Shown in pieces: positions 43,315-54,984 of a stretch of DNA of 64,000 nt. The position numbers and the translations under genes are program-made. The DNA comes from Pseudonocardia asaccharolytica DSM 44247 = NBRC 16224 (GTDB lineage Bacteria; Actinomycetota; Actinomycetes; Mycobacteriales; Pseudonocardiaceae), in the NCBI RefSeq assembly GCF_000423625.1, contig NZ_AUII01000025.1, positions 1-64,000 on the forward strand, written 5' to 3'. The notes beneath the pieces are model-generated. The model saw only the letters and a list, made by a program, of their open reading frames with translations. It made no database searches and was not told the origin of the DNA. Position 1 is the first letter of the stretch. The number at the start of each line of letters is the position of its first letter.

Positions 43315-43569
43315 TCAGCCCGCGACACGTCTCGTCGCCACCGCATAGGACCGGACCATCGCCAGGATCAGTCCGATCAGGATGATCCCGAGGACCCGGT
43401 GGTACCACCGCCAGCCCACGCCGATTCCGACGAACCCGTCCAGGATCATGATCCCGGCGCCGGCGCCCGCGGCCAGCAGCATTCCGACCAGCACCAACAG
43501 CATCACTGTTCTCGGCACCCGACGGCCGAGCGCGGTGACCGTGGCGACGGCAAGGCACGCACCCAGCAC
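43315..43569 (-). CDS. Small membrane protein
   Basis: This 84-residue frame from GTG 43569 has three hydrophobic stretches (MLLVLVGMLLAAGAGAGIMIL, GIILIGLILAMV). An in-frame stop lies just upstream, and the previous codons (TALAGVWSATASG) look like a missing N-terminus. It may be a truncated or frameshifted membrane protein. No family was recognised. Confidence 0.4.
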   Translation of the reverse strand: MLGACLAVATVTALGRRVPRTVMLLVLVGMLLAAGAGAGIMILDGFVGIGVGWRWYHRVLGIILIGLILAMVRSYAVATRRVAG

Positions 43570-43734
43570 GCCGGACGCGGTCGCGCTCCAAACGCCGGCC
43601 AGCGCCGTGGTCGAGCGGAATCAACCATGGCCGCGACCGTAGGCACCACGCAGACGGGATCCACTCCCGTGGGCGAAGGAGACGGCTCCCTCGTATGAGG
43701 GAGCGCCCGAACCCACGGAACTGAGACTGAACGA

Positions 43735-43774
43735 CGAACGCCGGGCCTGCCCTCTGCGGGGCGCCCGGCGTTCG
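43735..43774 (-). terminator. Terminator of tRNA-Ser(GGA)
   Basis: CGAACGCCGGGC (43735-43746) pairs exactly with GCCCGGCGTTCG (43763-43774); the loop contains a further CCC/GGG pair. It lies downstream of the reverse-strand tRNA and shares its stem sequence with the terminator at 32451. Confidence 0.75.
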
Positions 43775-43786
43775 TGCCGGTCGCGG

Positions 43787-43874
43787 TGGCGGAGGATGCG
43801 GGATTCGAACCCGCGAGGGGTTGCCCCCAACACGCTTTCCAAGCGTGCGCCCTAGGCCACTAGGCGAATCCTCC
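43787..43874 (-). tRNA. tRNA-Ser(GGA) with encoded CCA
   Basis: On the reverse strand GGAGGAT pairs with ATCCTCC. The anticodon stem CACGC/GCGTG encloses TTGGAAA, giving anticodon GGA for UCC/UCU. A long variable arm and GGTTCGAATCC T-loop are present, and CCA is encoded at 43787-43789. It lies 75 bp upstream of and opposite to the SRP RNA gene. Confidence 0.96.
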
Positions 43875-43950
43875 GCCGACGAGGATAGCTGCCGCGTCGC
43901 CGACGCCCCTCGGCGGGATCGGATCTCCGGAAGCGACTACACTCGTCTCC

Positions 43951-44036
43951 GGACCCCGCGCGGCGTCCATCCTGTGAACTCCCCCAGGGCCGGAAGGCAG
44001 CAAGGGTCAACGGGCTCTGGCGGGTGCGCGGGGTCC
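43951..44036 (+). ncRNA. ffs: Signal recognition particle RNA, small bacterial type
   Basis: The RNA folds as one long hairpin closed by GGACCCCGCGC and its complement near 44036. At the tip is the universally conserved SRP sequence GGCCGGAAGGCAGCAAGGG. It is of the short 4.5S type. Position just upstream of dnaX is the standard actinobacterial arrangement. Confidence 0.92.
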
Positions 44037-44095
44037 GCTTTCGTGTCGCGGCCCGGCCGGTCCCACCGTCGGGGCGGGTGGGTAGCCTCGCGGCT

Positions 44096-46090
44096 GTGGC
44101 GCTGGCTCTGTACCGCAAGTACCGTCCGGCCAAGTTTGCCGATGTCGTTGGACAGGAGCACGTCACCGAACCGCTCGGCACGGCGCTGGCGGCAGGCCGG
44201 ATCAATCACGCGTACCTGTTCTCAGGGCCGCGCGGATGTGGCAAGACGTCCTCGGCGCGGATCCTGGCCCGCTCGCTGAACTGCGAGAGCGGTCCGACGC
44301 CCGACCCGTGCGGGCAGTGCCCGTCATGTATCGCACTGGCCCCGGAGGGACCCGGGTCGATCGACGTCGTCGAGCTCGACGCCGCGTCGCACGGCGGCGT
44401 CGACGACGCCCGCGAGCTGCGCGACCGAGCTTTCTACGCACCCGCCGAGTCGCGGTACCGGGTCTTCATCGTCGACGAGGCGCATATGGTCACCACGCAG
44501 GGTTTCAACGCCCTGCTGAAGATCGTCGAGGAGCCGCCGGAGCATCTGGTCTTCGTCTTCGCGACGACCGAGCCCGACAAGGTGCTGTCGACGATCCGCT
44601 CGCGCACCCACCACTACCCGTTCCGGCTGATCCCGCCGGGCACGCTGCGCACGCTGCTGGAGCGCATCTGCGCCGAGGAGGGCGTCGTCGTGGCGCCCGC
44701 GGTGTATCCGCTGGTCATCCGGGCGGGCGGCGGCTCCGCGCGGGACTCGCTCTCGGTGCTCGACCAGCTCCTCGCCGGGGCGGGCGAGGAGGGCGTCACC
44801 TACGAGCGGGCGGTCGCGCTGCTGGGGATCACCGATGTCGGGCTCATCGACGACGTCGTCGACGGGCTCGCGGCGGGCGACCACGCTGCGGTGTACGAGG
44901 CCGTCGACCGGCTGGTCGAGGCCGGCCACGATCCGCGCCGGTTCGCCGCCGACCTGCTCCAGCGGCTGCGCGACCTGACGCTGATGCAGGCGGTGCCCGA
45001 GGCGGCGGGCCAGGGACTGGTCGAGGCGGCCGACGACGAGCTCGCCCGGATGATCGAGCAGGCCGCGAAGTTCGGGCCGGCCACGCTGAGCCGCTACGGG
45101 GAGATCGTGCACAACGGGCTCACCGAGATGCGGGGCGCGACGGCGCCGCGGCTGCTGCTCGAACTGCTGTGCGCGCGGCTGCTGCTGCCCGCCGCGTCCA
45201 CCACCGACGCCGGGCTGCTGGAGCGGCTCGAACGGATGGAGCGGCGGATCGCCACCGGGTCGTTCGAGCCGTCCCCGGCACCCCGCGACGCCGCACCCGC
45301 CGTCGAGGAGCCGTCCGCACCGGGACGCCGCCAGTTCGTCCGGCCCACCGCGGCGGCCACCGGGCGGAACGCCGAGGCGGACCGCTCGCCGGAGCGGGCC
45401 GAACCCGACTGCGGACCCGCCGCGGCGTCCATCGGCGACGGCGCCGCCCGTCCCGACCGGGGCCGTCCGGCGCCGCGGGAGGCGGTACCGCCTGCCGACC
45501 GCGGTCGCGCCGAGGCGCCCGCCCCGGCCCCCTCCAGCGCCCCGGATGTCGCGGAGGTACGCCGGAGGTGGCCGGAGGTGCTGGCCGCGACCAAGCAGCA
45601 GAAGATGCGGACCCATGCGCTGCTGATCACGGCCACCGTACGCACGGTGGTGGACGACACGCTCGTCCTCGACGCAGGCACCGCGGCGCTGGCCCGGCTG
45701 CTGTCCGAGCAGAGCAACCTCGAGATCATCGCCGAGGCGCTGGGCGCCGTCCTCGGCGGACACTGGCGGGTGCGCTGCGAGTTCGGCGACACCGAGCCGC
45801 CCGCCCAGGCGCCGGCGCAGGCTCGCAACCCGCCGCCCCGACGTCCGAACCGTCCCGAGCCCGCCCGCCCCGAGACGTCTCGCCGTCCCGCTCCGGACGA
45901 CGCCGTCCCAGTTCCGCCCGAGCCGCCCGAGCCGCCCGCCGAGGAACCCCCGCCCGACGACGAGGAGGCGATGATGGCCGAGGCCGCCGCCGAGCCGCGG
46001 GGCGAGCCGGTCAGCCGTCGCGATCCGGAGGAGGCGGCGATCGAGCTGCTCAGCTCCGAACTCGGGGCCCGGGCGATCGACCAGCGCTGA
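44096..46090 (+). CDS. dnaX: DNA polymerase III subunit gamma/tau
   Basis: The 664-residue clamp-loader ATPase has [23 protein letters not shown], Walker [12 protein letters not shown], a zinc module with [16 protein letters not shown], Walker [11 protein letters not shown] and sensor [20 protein letters not shown] proline/arginine-rich linker and an acidic C-terminal region follow. GTG 44096 is the best start. It loads the beta clamp at the replication fork. No clear programmed-frameshift site for a gamma form was noticed. Confidence 0.95.
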   Translation: MALALYRKYRPAKFADVVGQEHVTEPLGTALAAGRINHAYLFSGPRGCGKTSSARILARSLNCESGPTPDPCGQCPSCIALAPEGPGSIDVVELDAASHGGVDDARELRDRAFYAPAESRYRVFIVDEAHMVTTQGFNALLKIVEEPPEHLVFVFATTEPDKVLSTIRSRTHHYPFRLIPPGTLRTLLERICAEEGVVVAPAVYPLVIRAGGGSARDSLSVLDQLLAGAGEEGVTYERAVALLGITDVGLIDDVVDGLAAGDHAAVYEAVDRLVEAGHDPRRFAADLLQRLRDLTLMQAVPEAAGQGLVEAADDELARMIEQAAKFGPATLSRYGEIVHNGLTEMRGATAPRLLLELLCARLLLPAASTTDAGLLERLERMERRIATGSFEPSPAPRDAAPAVEEPSAPGRRQFVRPTAAATGRNAEADRSPERAEPDCGPAAASIGDGAARPDRGRPAPREAVPPADRGRAEAPAPAPSSAPDVAEVRRRWPEVLAATKQQKMRTHALLITATVRTVVDDTLVLDAGTAALARLLSEQSNLEIIAEALGAVLGGHWRVRCEFGDTEPPAQAPAQARNPPPRRPNRPEPARPETSRRPAPDDAVPVPPEPPEPPAEEPPPDDEEAMMAEAAAEPRGEPVSRRDPEEAAIELLSSELGARAIDQR

Positions 46091-46102
46091 AGCGGCCTTC
46101 GG

Positions 46103-46139
46103 CCCTGTGAGTGCGGAACGCTGTTCCCCACTCACAGGG
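46103..46139. repeat. Short member of the palindrome family, after dnaX
   Basis: CCCTGTGAGTG and CACTCACAGGG pair exactly, enclosing GGAAC-GCT-GTTCC after one C-C mismatch. The outer arm is the same as in copies at 24487 and 29798, but the inner part is shortened. It lies 13 bp after the dnaX stop and probably ends that transcript. Confidence 0.75.
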
Positions 46140-46175
46140 CTGGCAGGCCAGGCCGACTGCGTAGGCTCGGCCGAC

Positions 46176-48527
46176 GTGTCCATCATGCGCGAGCGGACGG
46201 ACGTCGCCACCGGGCTGACGTCCGCGCAGGTCGCCGAGCGGGTCGCCGAGGGCCAGACCAACGACGTCCCGGCGCGGGCCAGCCGCACCGTCGGCGAGAT
46301 CGTCCGGGCCAACGTCTTCACCCGGTTCAACGCGATCGTCGGGGTGTTGTTCGCGATCATCCTGGTGATCGGTCCGATCCAGGACGGCCTGTTCGGTTTC
46401 GTGATCCTCATCAACACCGGGATCGGGATCGTCCAGGAGCTGCGCGCCAAACGGACCCTGGAACAGCTCGCGATCGTCGGGGAGGCCCGGCCGCGGGTGC
46501 GCCGCGACGGGGCGGTCGTCGAGCTGCCGCCGAGCGGGGTGGTGCTCGACGACGTGATCGAGCTGGGACCAGGCGACAAGATCGTCGTCGACGGGGTGGT
46601 GCTGGCCACCGACGGGCTGGAGGTCGACGAGTCGCTGCTCACCGGGGAGTCCGACCCGGTGCACAAGCAGCCCGGCGACCCGCTGCTTTCGGGCAGCTTC
46701 GTGGCCGCCGGCAGCGGATCGCAGCAGGCGACCAAGGTCGGCCGGGAGGCCTATGCGGCGAAGCTGGCCGAGGAGGCCAGCTGGTTCACGCTGGCGAACT
46801 CCGAGCTGCGCTCCGGCATCAACCAGATCCTGAAGATCATCACTTATCTCATGGTGCCCGCCGCGGCATTGATCATCTACAGCCAGTTCCGGACCGCAGG
46901 CACCGATGTCGACGACGCCGTGCGCGGCATGGTGGCCGCCCTCGTCCCGATGGTGCCCGAAGGTCTGGTGCTGCTCACCAGCATCGCGTTCGCCGTCGGG
47001 GTCATCCGCCTAGGAAGACGGAAATGCCTGGTCCAGGAGCTACCGGCGATCGAGGGCCTGGCCCGGGTCGACGTCGTCTGCGCGGACAAGACCGGCACGC
47101 TCACCGAGAACGGGATGCGGCTGGCGCGGGTGCAGACCCTCGACGGGTTCGACGAGGCAACGGCGCGCGCGGTGCTCGGGGCGCTCGGTGCCGCGGACCC
47201 GCGCCCGAACGCGAGCATCGCGGCCATCGTGGAGCGCTGCCCGTCGCCCGGCTGGACCCCGACCGCGACCGCGCCGTTCTCCTCGGCCCGCAAGTGGAGC
47301 GGCGCGAGCTTCGACGGCCGCGGCGACTGGGTGCTCGGCGCGCCCGATGTGCTGCTCGCCGACGGCAGCGCGGCGCGGGTGGACGCCGAACGGATCGGTG
47401 CGCAGGGGCTGCGGGTGCTGCTGCTGGGGCGCAGCGACGCCACCGTCGACGCCGCGGTGGCGCTCGGCACGGTGCGCCCGGCGGCCCTGGTCGTGCTGGA
47501 GCAGAAGGTGCGGCCCGAGGCGGCGGATACGTTGCGCTACTTCGCCGAGGAGGACGTGCACGTCAAGGTCATCTCCGGGGACAACGCGGCATCGGTCGGT
47601 GCGGTCGCGGCGTCGCTGGACCTGCCCGGCGCGCGCACCCCGGTCGACGCCCGCGAGCTCCCGCACGATCGCGCCGAACTGGCCGGGCGGCTGGACGCCG
47701 CGACGGTCTTCGGCCGGGTCACGCCGGCGCAGAAGCGGGAGATGGTGGGGGCGCTGCAGTCCCGCGGGCACACCGTCGCGATGACCGGTGACGGCGTCAA
47801 CGACGTGCTCGCGCTGAAGGACGCCGACGTCGGTGTCGCGATGGGGTCGGGCAGTCCGGCGTCCCGCGCGGTCGCGCAGATCGTGCTGCTGGACAACTCG
47901 TTCGCGACGTTGCCGCACGTCGTCGCCGAGGGCCGCCGCGTGATCGGCAATATCGAGCGGGTCGCGAACCTGTTCCTGACCAAGACCGTGTACTCGGTGT
48001 TGCTGGCCATCGCGATCGGCGGGATCGGCGTCCCGTTCCCGTTCCTGCCCCGCCACCTCACCCTGATCGGCTCGCTCACCATCGGGATCCCGGCGTTCTT
48101 CCTGGCGCTCGCACCCAACGCCGAGCGCGCCCGGCCCGGCTTCGTGCGCCGGGTGCTGCGGCTCGCCGCACCGTCCGGGGTGATCGCCGGAGTCGGCACG
48201 ATCGTCACCTACGTACTGGTGCGCGACGACCCCGGCGCGACCGCGGTCCAGCAGAGCACGGCCGCGGTGGTCGCGCTGTATCTCATCGCGCTCTGGGTGC
48301 TCGTCGTCGTGGCCCGGCCGTTCGTGTGGTGGAAGCTCGTGCTCGTCGTGGCGTCGGTGGCGGTGTTCGGGCATGCGTTGCTGTCCCCGCTGCCGTTCGG
48401 CCGTGAGTTCTGGGACCTGGACGCGGGGCACGCGCCGTCGATGCTGGTCGCAGTGGGTATGGCCGCCGCGGGCGCCGTGCTGGTGGAGCTGGCGTCCCGG
48501 CTCACCACCAGGTCAGGAACGACATGA
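46176..48527 (+). CDS. ctpE: Cation-translocating P-type ATPase, CtpE-like
   Basis: The 783-residue pump has [15 protein letters not shown] [17 protein letters not shown], the catalytic [14 protein letters not shown]-type hinge [22 protein letters not shown] and the membrane motif [21 protein letters not shown]. Long stretches match mycobacterial CtpE as recalled, where Ca2+ uptake has been proposed. The first 10 residues are short; GTG 46176 or ATG 46185 could be the start. Its end overlaps the convergent amidase gene by 26 bp. Confidence 0.9.
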   Translation: MSIMRERTDVATGLTSAQVAERVAEGQTNDVPARASRTVGEIVRANVFTRFNAIVGVLFAIILVIGPIQDGLFGFVILINTGIGIVQELRAKRTLEQLAIVGEARPRVRRDGAVVELPPSGVVLDDVIELGPGDKIVVDGVVLATDGLEVDESLLTGESDPVHKQPGDPLLSGSFVAAGSGSQQATKVGREAYAAKLAEEASWFTLANSELRSGINQILKIITYLMVPAAALIIYSQFRTAGTDVDDAVRGMVAALVPMVPEGLVLLTSIAFAVGVIRLGRRKCLVQELPAIEGLARVDVVCADKTGTLTENGMRLARVQTLDGFDEATARAVLGALGAADPRPNASIAAIVERCPSPGWTPTATAPFSSARKWSGASFDGRGDWVLGAPDVLLADGSAARVDAERIGAQGLRVLLLGRSDATVDAAVALGTVRPAALVVLEQKVRPEAADTLRYFAEEDVHVKVISGDNAASVGAVAASLDLPGARTPVDARELPHDRAELAGRLDAATVFGRVTPAQKREMVGALQSRGHTVAMTGDGVNDVLALKDADVGVAMGSGSPASRAVAQIVLLDNSFATLPHVVAEGRRVIGNIERVANLFLTKTVYSVLLAIAIGGIGVPFPFLPRHLTLIGSLTIGIPAFFLALAPNAERARPGFVRRVLRLAAPSGVIAGVGTIVTYVLVRDDPGATAVQQSTAAVVALYLIALWVLVVVARPFVWWKLVLVVASVAVFGHALLSPLPFGREFWDLDAGHAPSMLVAVGMAAAGAVLVELASRLTTRSGTT

Positions 48528-49302
48528 TCCCGGCCGCGATCGCCGCGGCGTAACGTTCCCGTCCCTCCGGGGACGACAGCAGCGCGGCCTCGGCCGGGTT
48601 GCGCATGTTCGCGCATTCGACCAGCGCCGCGGGTCTCGTGGACAGGTTCAGCCCGGCAAGATCGGAGCGCGGCGACAGACCGTCGCGGCCGATGTAGGTC
48701 GACACCGGAAACCCCGCGTCGCGCAGGTGGTCGCGCAGCGTGGCGGCCAGCACGCGTGCCGGTCCGGACTGGGCGGGGTTCAGCGGGGGTTCGGCGTAGG
48801 CGACGTGGAAGCCGTGGTTGTCCGGCGCCGAGCCGTCGGCGTGCAAGGAGACGACGACGTCGGCATCGGCCCGTTCGCCTGCCGCGCCGCGTTCGTCCAC
48901 GCAGGGGCCGACGCCGGAGTCGTCCGGGCGGGTGAGCACCACCGTGATGCCGTGCTCGGACAGCAGCGCGCGGACCCGCTGGGCGAGGTCCCAGCTGAAG
49001 GCGTGTTCGGGGTATCCCGTGGTGGTGGACGTACCCGTGGTGTTGCAGGCCTTGGTCCCGCCGCGGCCGTCGGGCACCAGGCGGTTGACCATGCCGCGCG
49101 CACGGGCGTTGCCTCCGTTGTGCCCCGGATCGAGGAGGACGACGGGGGTCCGCGCGGCGGCGGGTTCCGCAGCCGCGGAGGTCATGGCGGGAGGCTCGGC
49201 GACGGTGCTCGGCGGGGGCGGTTCGGCGGTGCAGCCACCGGCCGAACCGCCGAGCAGAAGGCCGAACAACAACGCGGGAACAGCGCGGCGCGGGGCGGAC
49301 AC
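48502..49302 (-). CDS. N-acetylmuramoyl-L-alanine amidase lipoprotein (Rv3717-like)
   Basis: The 266-residue protein starts at GTG 49302 with a lipoprotein-type signal ([15 protein letters not shown]). The Amidase_3 domain follows: [50 protein letters not shown] and [15 protein letters not shown]. The zinc residues are the His of DPGHNGG, a Glu, and the His of SLHADG. It cleaves peptides from peptidoglycan at the cell surface. Position beside ebfC-recR matches mycobacteria. Confidence 0.9.
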   Translation of the reverse strand: MSAPRRAVPALLFGLLLGGSAGGCTAEPPPPSTVAEPPAMTSAAAEPAAARTPVVLLDPGHNGGNARARGMVNRLVPDGRGGTKACNTTGTSTTTGYPEHAFSWDLAQRVRALLSEHGITVVLTRPDDSGVGPCVDERGAAGERADADVVVSLHADGSAPDNHGFHVAYAEPPLNPAQSGPARVLAATLRDHLRDAGFPVSTYIGRDGLSPRSDLAGLNLSTRPAALVECANMRNPAEAALLSSPEGRERYAAAIAAGIMSFLTWW

Positions 49303-49381
49303 GGCGGACAGCCTGACACGGTTACGCTGCAGAGAGGCGGTGTTCCCACCGAACACCGCGCGGGGACGAAGGAGAGCGCTG

Positions 49382-49723
49382 GTGCAACCGGGTCAGCCCG
49401 ATATGGCGATGATTCTCCAGCAGGCGCAGAAGATGCAGGAGCAGTTGGTGGCCGCGCAGGCCGAGCTGGCCGAGACCGAGGTCACGGGCCAGGCCGGGAA
49501 CGGTCTGGTGCAGGTCACGATGACCGCCAGCGGTGAGGTGCGGGCGGTGCGGATCGATCCCAAGGTTGCCGACCCGGACGACGTGGAGACGCTGCAGGAC
49601 CTCGTGGTCGGCGCGATCCACGATGCGACTGGGGCCGCGCAGCGCATGCAGGCAGAGAAGATGGGCCCGCTCGCCGGCGGGTTGGGCGACGTGGCCGGCG
49701 GGCTGGGTCTGCCGGGCGCTTGA
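49382..49723 (+). CDS. YbaB/EbfC nucleoid-associated protein
   Basis: The 113-residue DNA-binding protein has [46 protein letters not shown] and [21 protein letters not shown], the full EbfC fold. GTG 49382 follows AAGGAGAGC. It lies 10 bp before recR, the near-universal ybaB-recR pair. Confidence 0.93.
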   Translation: MQPGQPDMAMILQQAQKMQEQLVAAQAELAETEVTGQAGNGLVQVTMTASGEVRAVRIDPKVADPDDVETLQDLVVGAIHDATGAAQRMQAEKMGPLAGGLGDVAGGLGLPGA

Positions 49724-49733
49724 TCGGGCAGCG

Positions 49734-50351
49734 GTGTTCGAGGGACCGGTCCAGGACCTGATCGACGAGCTGGGCAGGCTGCCCGGTGTCGGGCCGAAGA
49801 GCGCGCAGCGCCTCGCGTTTCACCTGCTGGCGGCCGATCCTGCCGACGTCACCCGGCTGCAGGACGTCCTGCAGCGGGTCAAGCAGGGGGTCCGATTCTG
49901 CGATGTCTGCGGCAACGTTTCGGAGAAGGAACGCTGCCGCTACTGCTCCGACGCCCGACGAGACCCTACGATCGTCTGCGTCGTGGAGGAGGCCAAGGAC
50001 GTGCTGGCCGTCGAGCGGACGCGGGAGTTCAAGGGCCGCTATCACGTGCTCGGCGGAGCGCTCGATCCGCTGGCCGGGATCGGGCCCGATGCGCTGCGGA
50101 TCCGCGAGCTGCTCGCCCGGCTCGGCGGCACCGGTCCGGCGCCCGACGAGACCGAGATCGCCGAGGTCATCATCGCGACCGACCCGAACACCGAGGGTGA
50201 GGCCACGGCGACCTACCTGGTGCGGCTGCTGCGTGAGTTCCCGGGATTGACGGTCACCCGGCTTGCGTCCGGCCTGCCGATGGGTGGCGATCTGGAGTTC
50301 GCCGACGAGCTCACGCTCGGCCGGGCGCTATCGGGGCGGCGGGCGCTGTAG
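49734..50351 (+). CDS. recR: Recombination mediator RecR
   Basis: The 205-residue protein loads RecA with RecFO at gaps. It has [24 protein letters not shown] (helix-hairpin-helix), the Cys4 zinc finger [18 protein letters not shown] and a Toprim region ([31 protein letters not shown]). GTG 49734 ([10 protein letters not shown]) is the start. The length is normal. Confidence 0.95.
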   Translation: MFEGPVQDLIDELGRLPGVGPKSAQRLAFHLLAADPADVTRLQDVLQRVKQGVRFCDVCGNVSEKERCRYCSDARRDPTIVCVVEEAKDVLAVERTREFKGRYHVLGGALDPLAGIGPDALRIRELLARLGGTGPAPDETEIAEVIIATDPNTEGEATATYLVRLLREFPGLTVTRLASGLPMGGDLEFADELTLGRALSGRRAL

Positions 50352-50410
50352 CGGCCCCCGACCGCCGTGACCGCCGGCCACGGTGGTCGTCACGCCCGGG
50401 TGGCGTGGCG

Positions 50411-50429
50411 GCCGGATCCGTGATCCGGC
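50411..50429. terminator. Hairpin between recR and the convergent small gene
   Basis: GCCGGATC at 50411-50418 and GATCCGGC at 50422-50429 pair around CGT. It lies 59 bp after recR and 75 bp past the end of the convergent small membrane gene, so it could serve both. Confidence 0.5.
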
Positions 50430-50504
50430 GGTCGGCGTTCGAGGAATGTGGCGGCGGCGCCGACCCCCCGGCGGCGTGACCTCCCCATCCGTCCTTGTTC
50501 GTCC

Positions 50505-50690
50505 TCATTCATCCTCGTCTGCCCAGCTGTCGTAGCCATGGGCCGATCGTTCGAGCTGGCGGTCTTCCCAGTCGCGGCGTCGCTCGGCGGCGACCCACCG
50601 CCACTGGGCGGCGTTGGCGGCGTCGAGAATGCCGACGATGACACCGATCGTGAGTAGAACGCCGAAGCCCACGGCGATCACGGTGATCAT
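50505..50690 (-). CDS. Small single-pass membrane protein
   Basis: The 61-residue protein from ATG 50690 has one membrane helix (TVIAVGFGVLLTIGVIVGIL) and a charged C-terminus (WVAAERRRDWEDRQLERS). No family was recognised. GTG 50699 is an alternative start. Confidence 0.5.
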   Translation of the reverse strand: MITVIAVGFGVLLTIGVIVGILDAANAAQWRWVAAERRRDWEDRQLERSAHGYDSWADEDE

Positions 50691-51125
50691 TGCGACCACC
50701 TGCCTCGGCGGACGGTGACAACCTTCGCCGCAGCGTGGCCGGTGGTGTGGCTGGCTTCCATCTCCTCTCCCCCTTTCGTTCTCTCCCGCACCGGCGGTTG
50801 CCGGTGCCGTGGCTCCCGGCGGTGGCCGGGGCGGGACTGAAAGCGCGGTCGCCCGGGTTACGGGCGAGTGTGCGACAGAGGTGGCCGGGGCGGGTCGCGG
50901 CGGAGCTCGGCCGGTTGGTGATCACGGCGACCTCCTCTCCCGACTGTGGCCCGAGCGGGTGGAGGTGACCCTGACCGCTGGTAGGCCATCTGTGCTTAGA
51001 TTGCCCTATGGCAGTGCGTTGTGCAATTGCACGGCCATGGGGCAGAGGGAAAGACCCGTCCGGAGCAGCGACAGGTCACGCTGTGTAGCGACGGAGCGGT
51101 CTCATCGGCTCACGGGGAAGGGGAG
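50691..51125. promoter_or_regulatory. Regulatory region upstream of the XRE gene, with a 12-bp palindrome
   Basis: No convincing gene was seen in this stretch. The sequence GTGCAATTGCAC at 51021-51032 is a perfect palindrome in a less GC-rich patch (51000-51035), 94 bp before the XRE-family start. It is a candidate operator for that regulator. A weak RNA structure is the alternative. Confidence 0.4.
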
Positions 51126-52004
51126 ATGGCTGCAGCGCAGGGTCCGGCCGGGCCGAGGCGTCGCCTCGGCGCCGAACTGCGCCGGCTCCGCAGCAAGGCC
51201 GGGATGCATCTCGAGGACGTGGCCCGTCAGCTCGACTGTTCGACGTCGAAGATCAGCAGGCTGGAGACGGGCAAGGGCGTCCCGAAGCTGCCGGACGTCC
51301 GCGAGCTGATGCGGATCTATGGCGTCACCGCCGATACCGAGCGCGACATGCTGCTGCGGCTGGTCAAGGACAGCCGCGCGCAGGGCTGGTGGGAGCCGTA
51401 CACGGAGGGCGTGCAGCCGGCCCGGCATGTCCTGGAGTCGCCGGGTCGTTACGCGGCGCTGGAAACCGAGGCCGTCGCGAACCGGAGCTTCACGGCGATG
51501 GTGCTGCCCGGCCTGCTCCAGACCGCCGCCTACGCGGAGGTGCTCCTGTCGGCGATCCTGCCGCACCACCCCGAACGCGATATCGGAAGCCTCGTCGAGC
51601 TGCGGATGCGGCGTCAGCAGGCGCTGTACCGCGCGGAGCGGCCGCTGGAGCTGTCCGTCGTCATCGATGAGGCCCTGCTGTGTCGGGTCGTGGGCGGGCC
51701 GGAGCTGATGACGGCACAGCTGAGGGCGATCGCGGAGAAGGCCGACATGGCCAATGTGGAGGTACGAGTGCTGCCGTTCGAGGGCGGTGTCCACCGCGCC
51801 CACGTCGGGCAGTTCACGATTCTCGAGCTACCCAAGCCGCTCGGCGACGTCGTCTACATCGAAAGCCATGCGGGAGACACCTATTTGGACTCCGACGACG
51901 ACATCAAACTGTACAAAGAGGTCTTCGCTGACGTCGCTGCCCGGGCCCTGCCGCCTCCCGAGACCAAGATCATGATCGCGGAGTATCTTCGCCGCTACAC
52001 GTGA
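51126..52004 (+). CDS. XRE-family regulator with DUF5753
   Basis: The 292-residue protein has an N-terminal helix-turn-helix (RRLGAELRRLRSKAGMHLEDVARQLDCSTSKISRLETGKGVP) and a DUF5753 C-terminal domain (QTAAYAEVLLSAILPHHPE, RRQQALYRAERPLELSVVIDEALL, VEVRVLPFEGGVHRAHVGQF). Such proteins pair with a DUF397 protein in actinomycetes, and the next gene is one. ATG 51126 follows GGGGAAGGGGAG. Confidence 0.92.
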   Translation: MAAAQGPAGPRRRLGAELRRLRSKAGMHLEDVARQLDCSTSKISRLETGKGVPKLPDVRELMRIYGVTADTERDMLLRLVKDSRAQGWWEPYTEGVQPARHVLESPGRYAALETEAVANRSFTAMVLPGLLQTAAYAEVLLSAILPHHPERDIGSLVELRMRRQQALYRAERPLELSVVIDEALLCRVVGGPELMTAQLRAIAEKADMANVEVRVLPFEGGVHRAHVGQFTILELPKPLGDVVYIESHAGDTYLDSDDDIKLYKEVFADVAARALPPPETKIMIAEYLRRYT

Positions 52005-52016
52005 GGAAGGTGGGTC

Positions 52017-52202
52017 GTGACCGAGTTCGTCACCAGCAGTTTCTGCAACTTCGGCGAGTGCGTCGAGATCGGGCGCGGCCCGGACGGGACCATGCTCGTG
52101 CGGGACAGCAAGAACCGCGAGCAGGAGCCGCTGACGTTCAGTCGTGCGGAGTGGGTAGCCTTCGTCGCCGGGGTCAAGAACGGGGAGTTCGACCCGTCCT
52201 GA
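52017..52202 (+). CDS. DUF397 small protein
   Basis: The 61-residue protein has the DUF397 pattern TSSFCNFGECVEIGRGPDG, VLVRDSK-type MLVRDSKNREQEPLTFSRAEW and FVAGVKNGEFD. GTG 52017 lies 12 bp after the XRE gene. DUF397 proteins modulate their adjacent XRE/DUF5753 regulator, sometimes as a toxin-antitoxin-like pair. Confidence 0.92.
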   Translation: MTEFVTSSFCNFGECVEIGRGPDGTMLVRDSKNREQEPLTFSRAEWVAFVAGVKNGEFDPS

Positions 52203-52254
52203 GCCGCCGGACGCGGACCCGCGTTCGTCGGTGGCCGTCGCCGGCGTCCGCGCC

Positions 52255-52625
52255 ATGAGCGAACAGCCCGACCCCATGATGGCCCGCATCTCCGTCGCGA
52301 TCGAGCAGTCCCGCGCCGGGAAGACCGTGGCCGCGGCCGCCGAGTCCGACGCGATCTGGGCCGAGATCGGCGGCGCGGCCGGTGATCCGTTCCACCGCTG
52401 CGTGCAGGCCATCACGCTTCTCTGCAAGTCAAGGGCTTCTATCCGTCGCTGCACCTGAACCTTGCGGAGGACTACCGCAAGCTGGGCGACCTGGCCCGGG
52501 CTCGCGAGCACCTCCGCCTGGCACGGGAGCGGCTGCACCATCTGACCAACGTGCCCACCGGATATGCCGACACGATCCGCACCGCGCCCGACCGCGTCGA
52601 GCGCGACGTGGCCGCAGCCTCGTGA
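52255..52625 (+). pseudogene. TPR-like protein gene with internal deletion and frameshift
   Basis: From ATG 52255 the frame encodes MMARISVAIEQSRAGKTVAAA and IWAEIGGAAGDPFHRCVQAI, matching the N-terminus of a common actinobacterial hypothetical protein. Near 52435 it switches to another frame with FYPSLHLNLAEDYRKLGDLA and AREHLRLARERLHHL, the C-terminal TPR part, up to TGA 52625. The middle (about 60 residues in relatives, recalled) is missing. It is a deletion remnant. Confidence 0.65.
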
Positions 52626-52814
52626 GCGTGGCTCTCGTCGGCCGGGTGGAGAGCCGGCCGGGGCGTCGGAAGGGGTGTACTCCGACGCCCCGGGCGTGAC
52701 CCGGCGGACGAGATCGTCGTCGACCGGGACAGGTGGTGTTGACCGCGCGTGACCTGGCCGCGGCCTCGTGTGCGGCAATGATCGCCAGAGCGGTCGTCGC
52801 CGCGCACGGGCGCG

Positions 52815-54984
<2,170 letters not shown>

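Noticed and set aside
44324..46735. An 803-codon reverse frame antisense to dnaX
   Set aside because: High-GC shadow frame; dnaX motifs on the forward strand are complete and the reverse frame has no domain.
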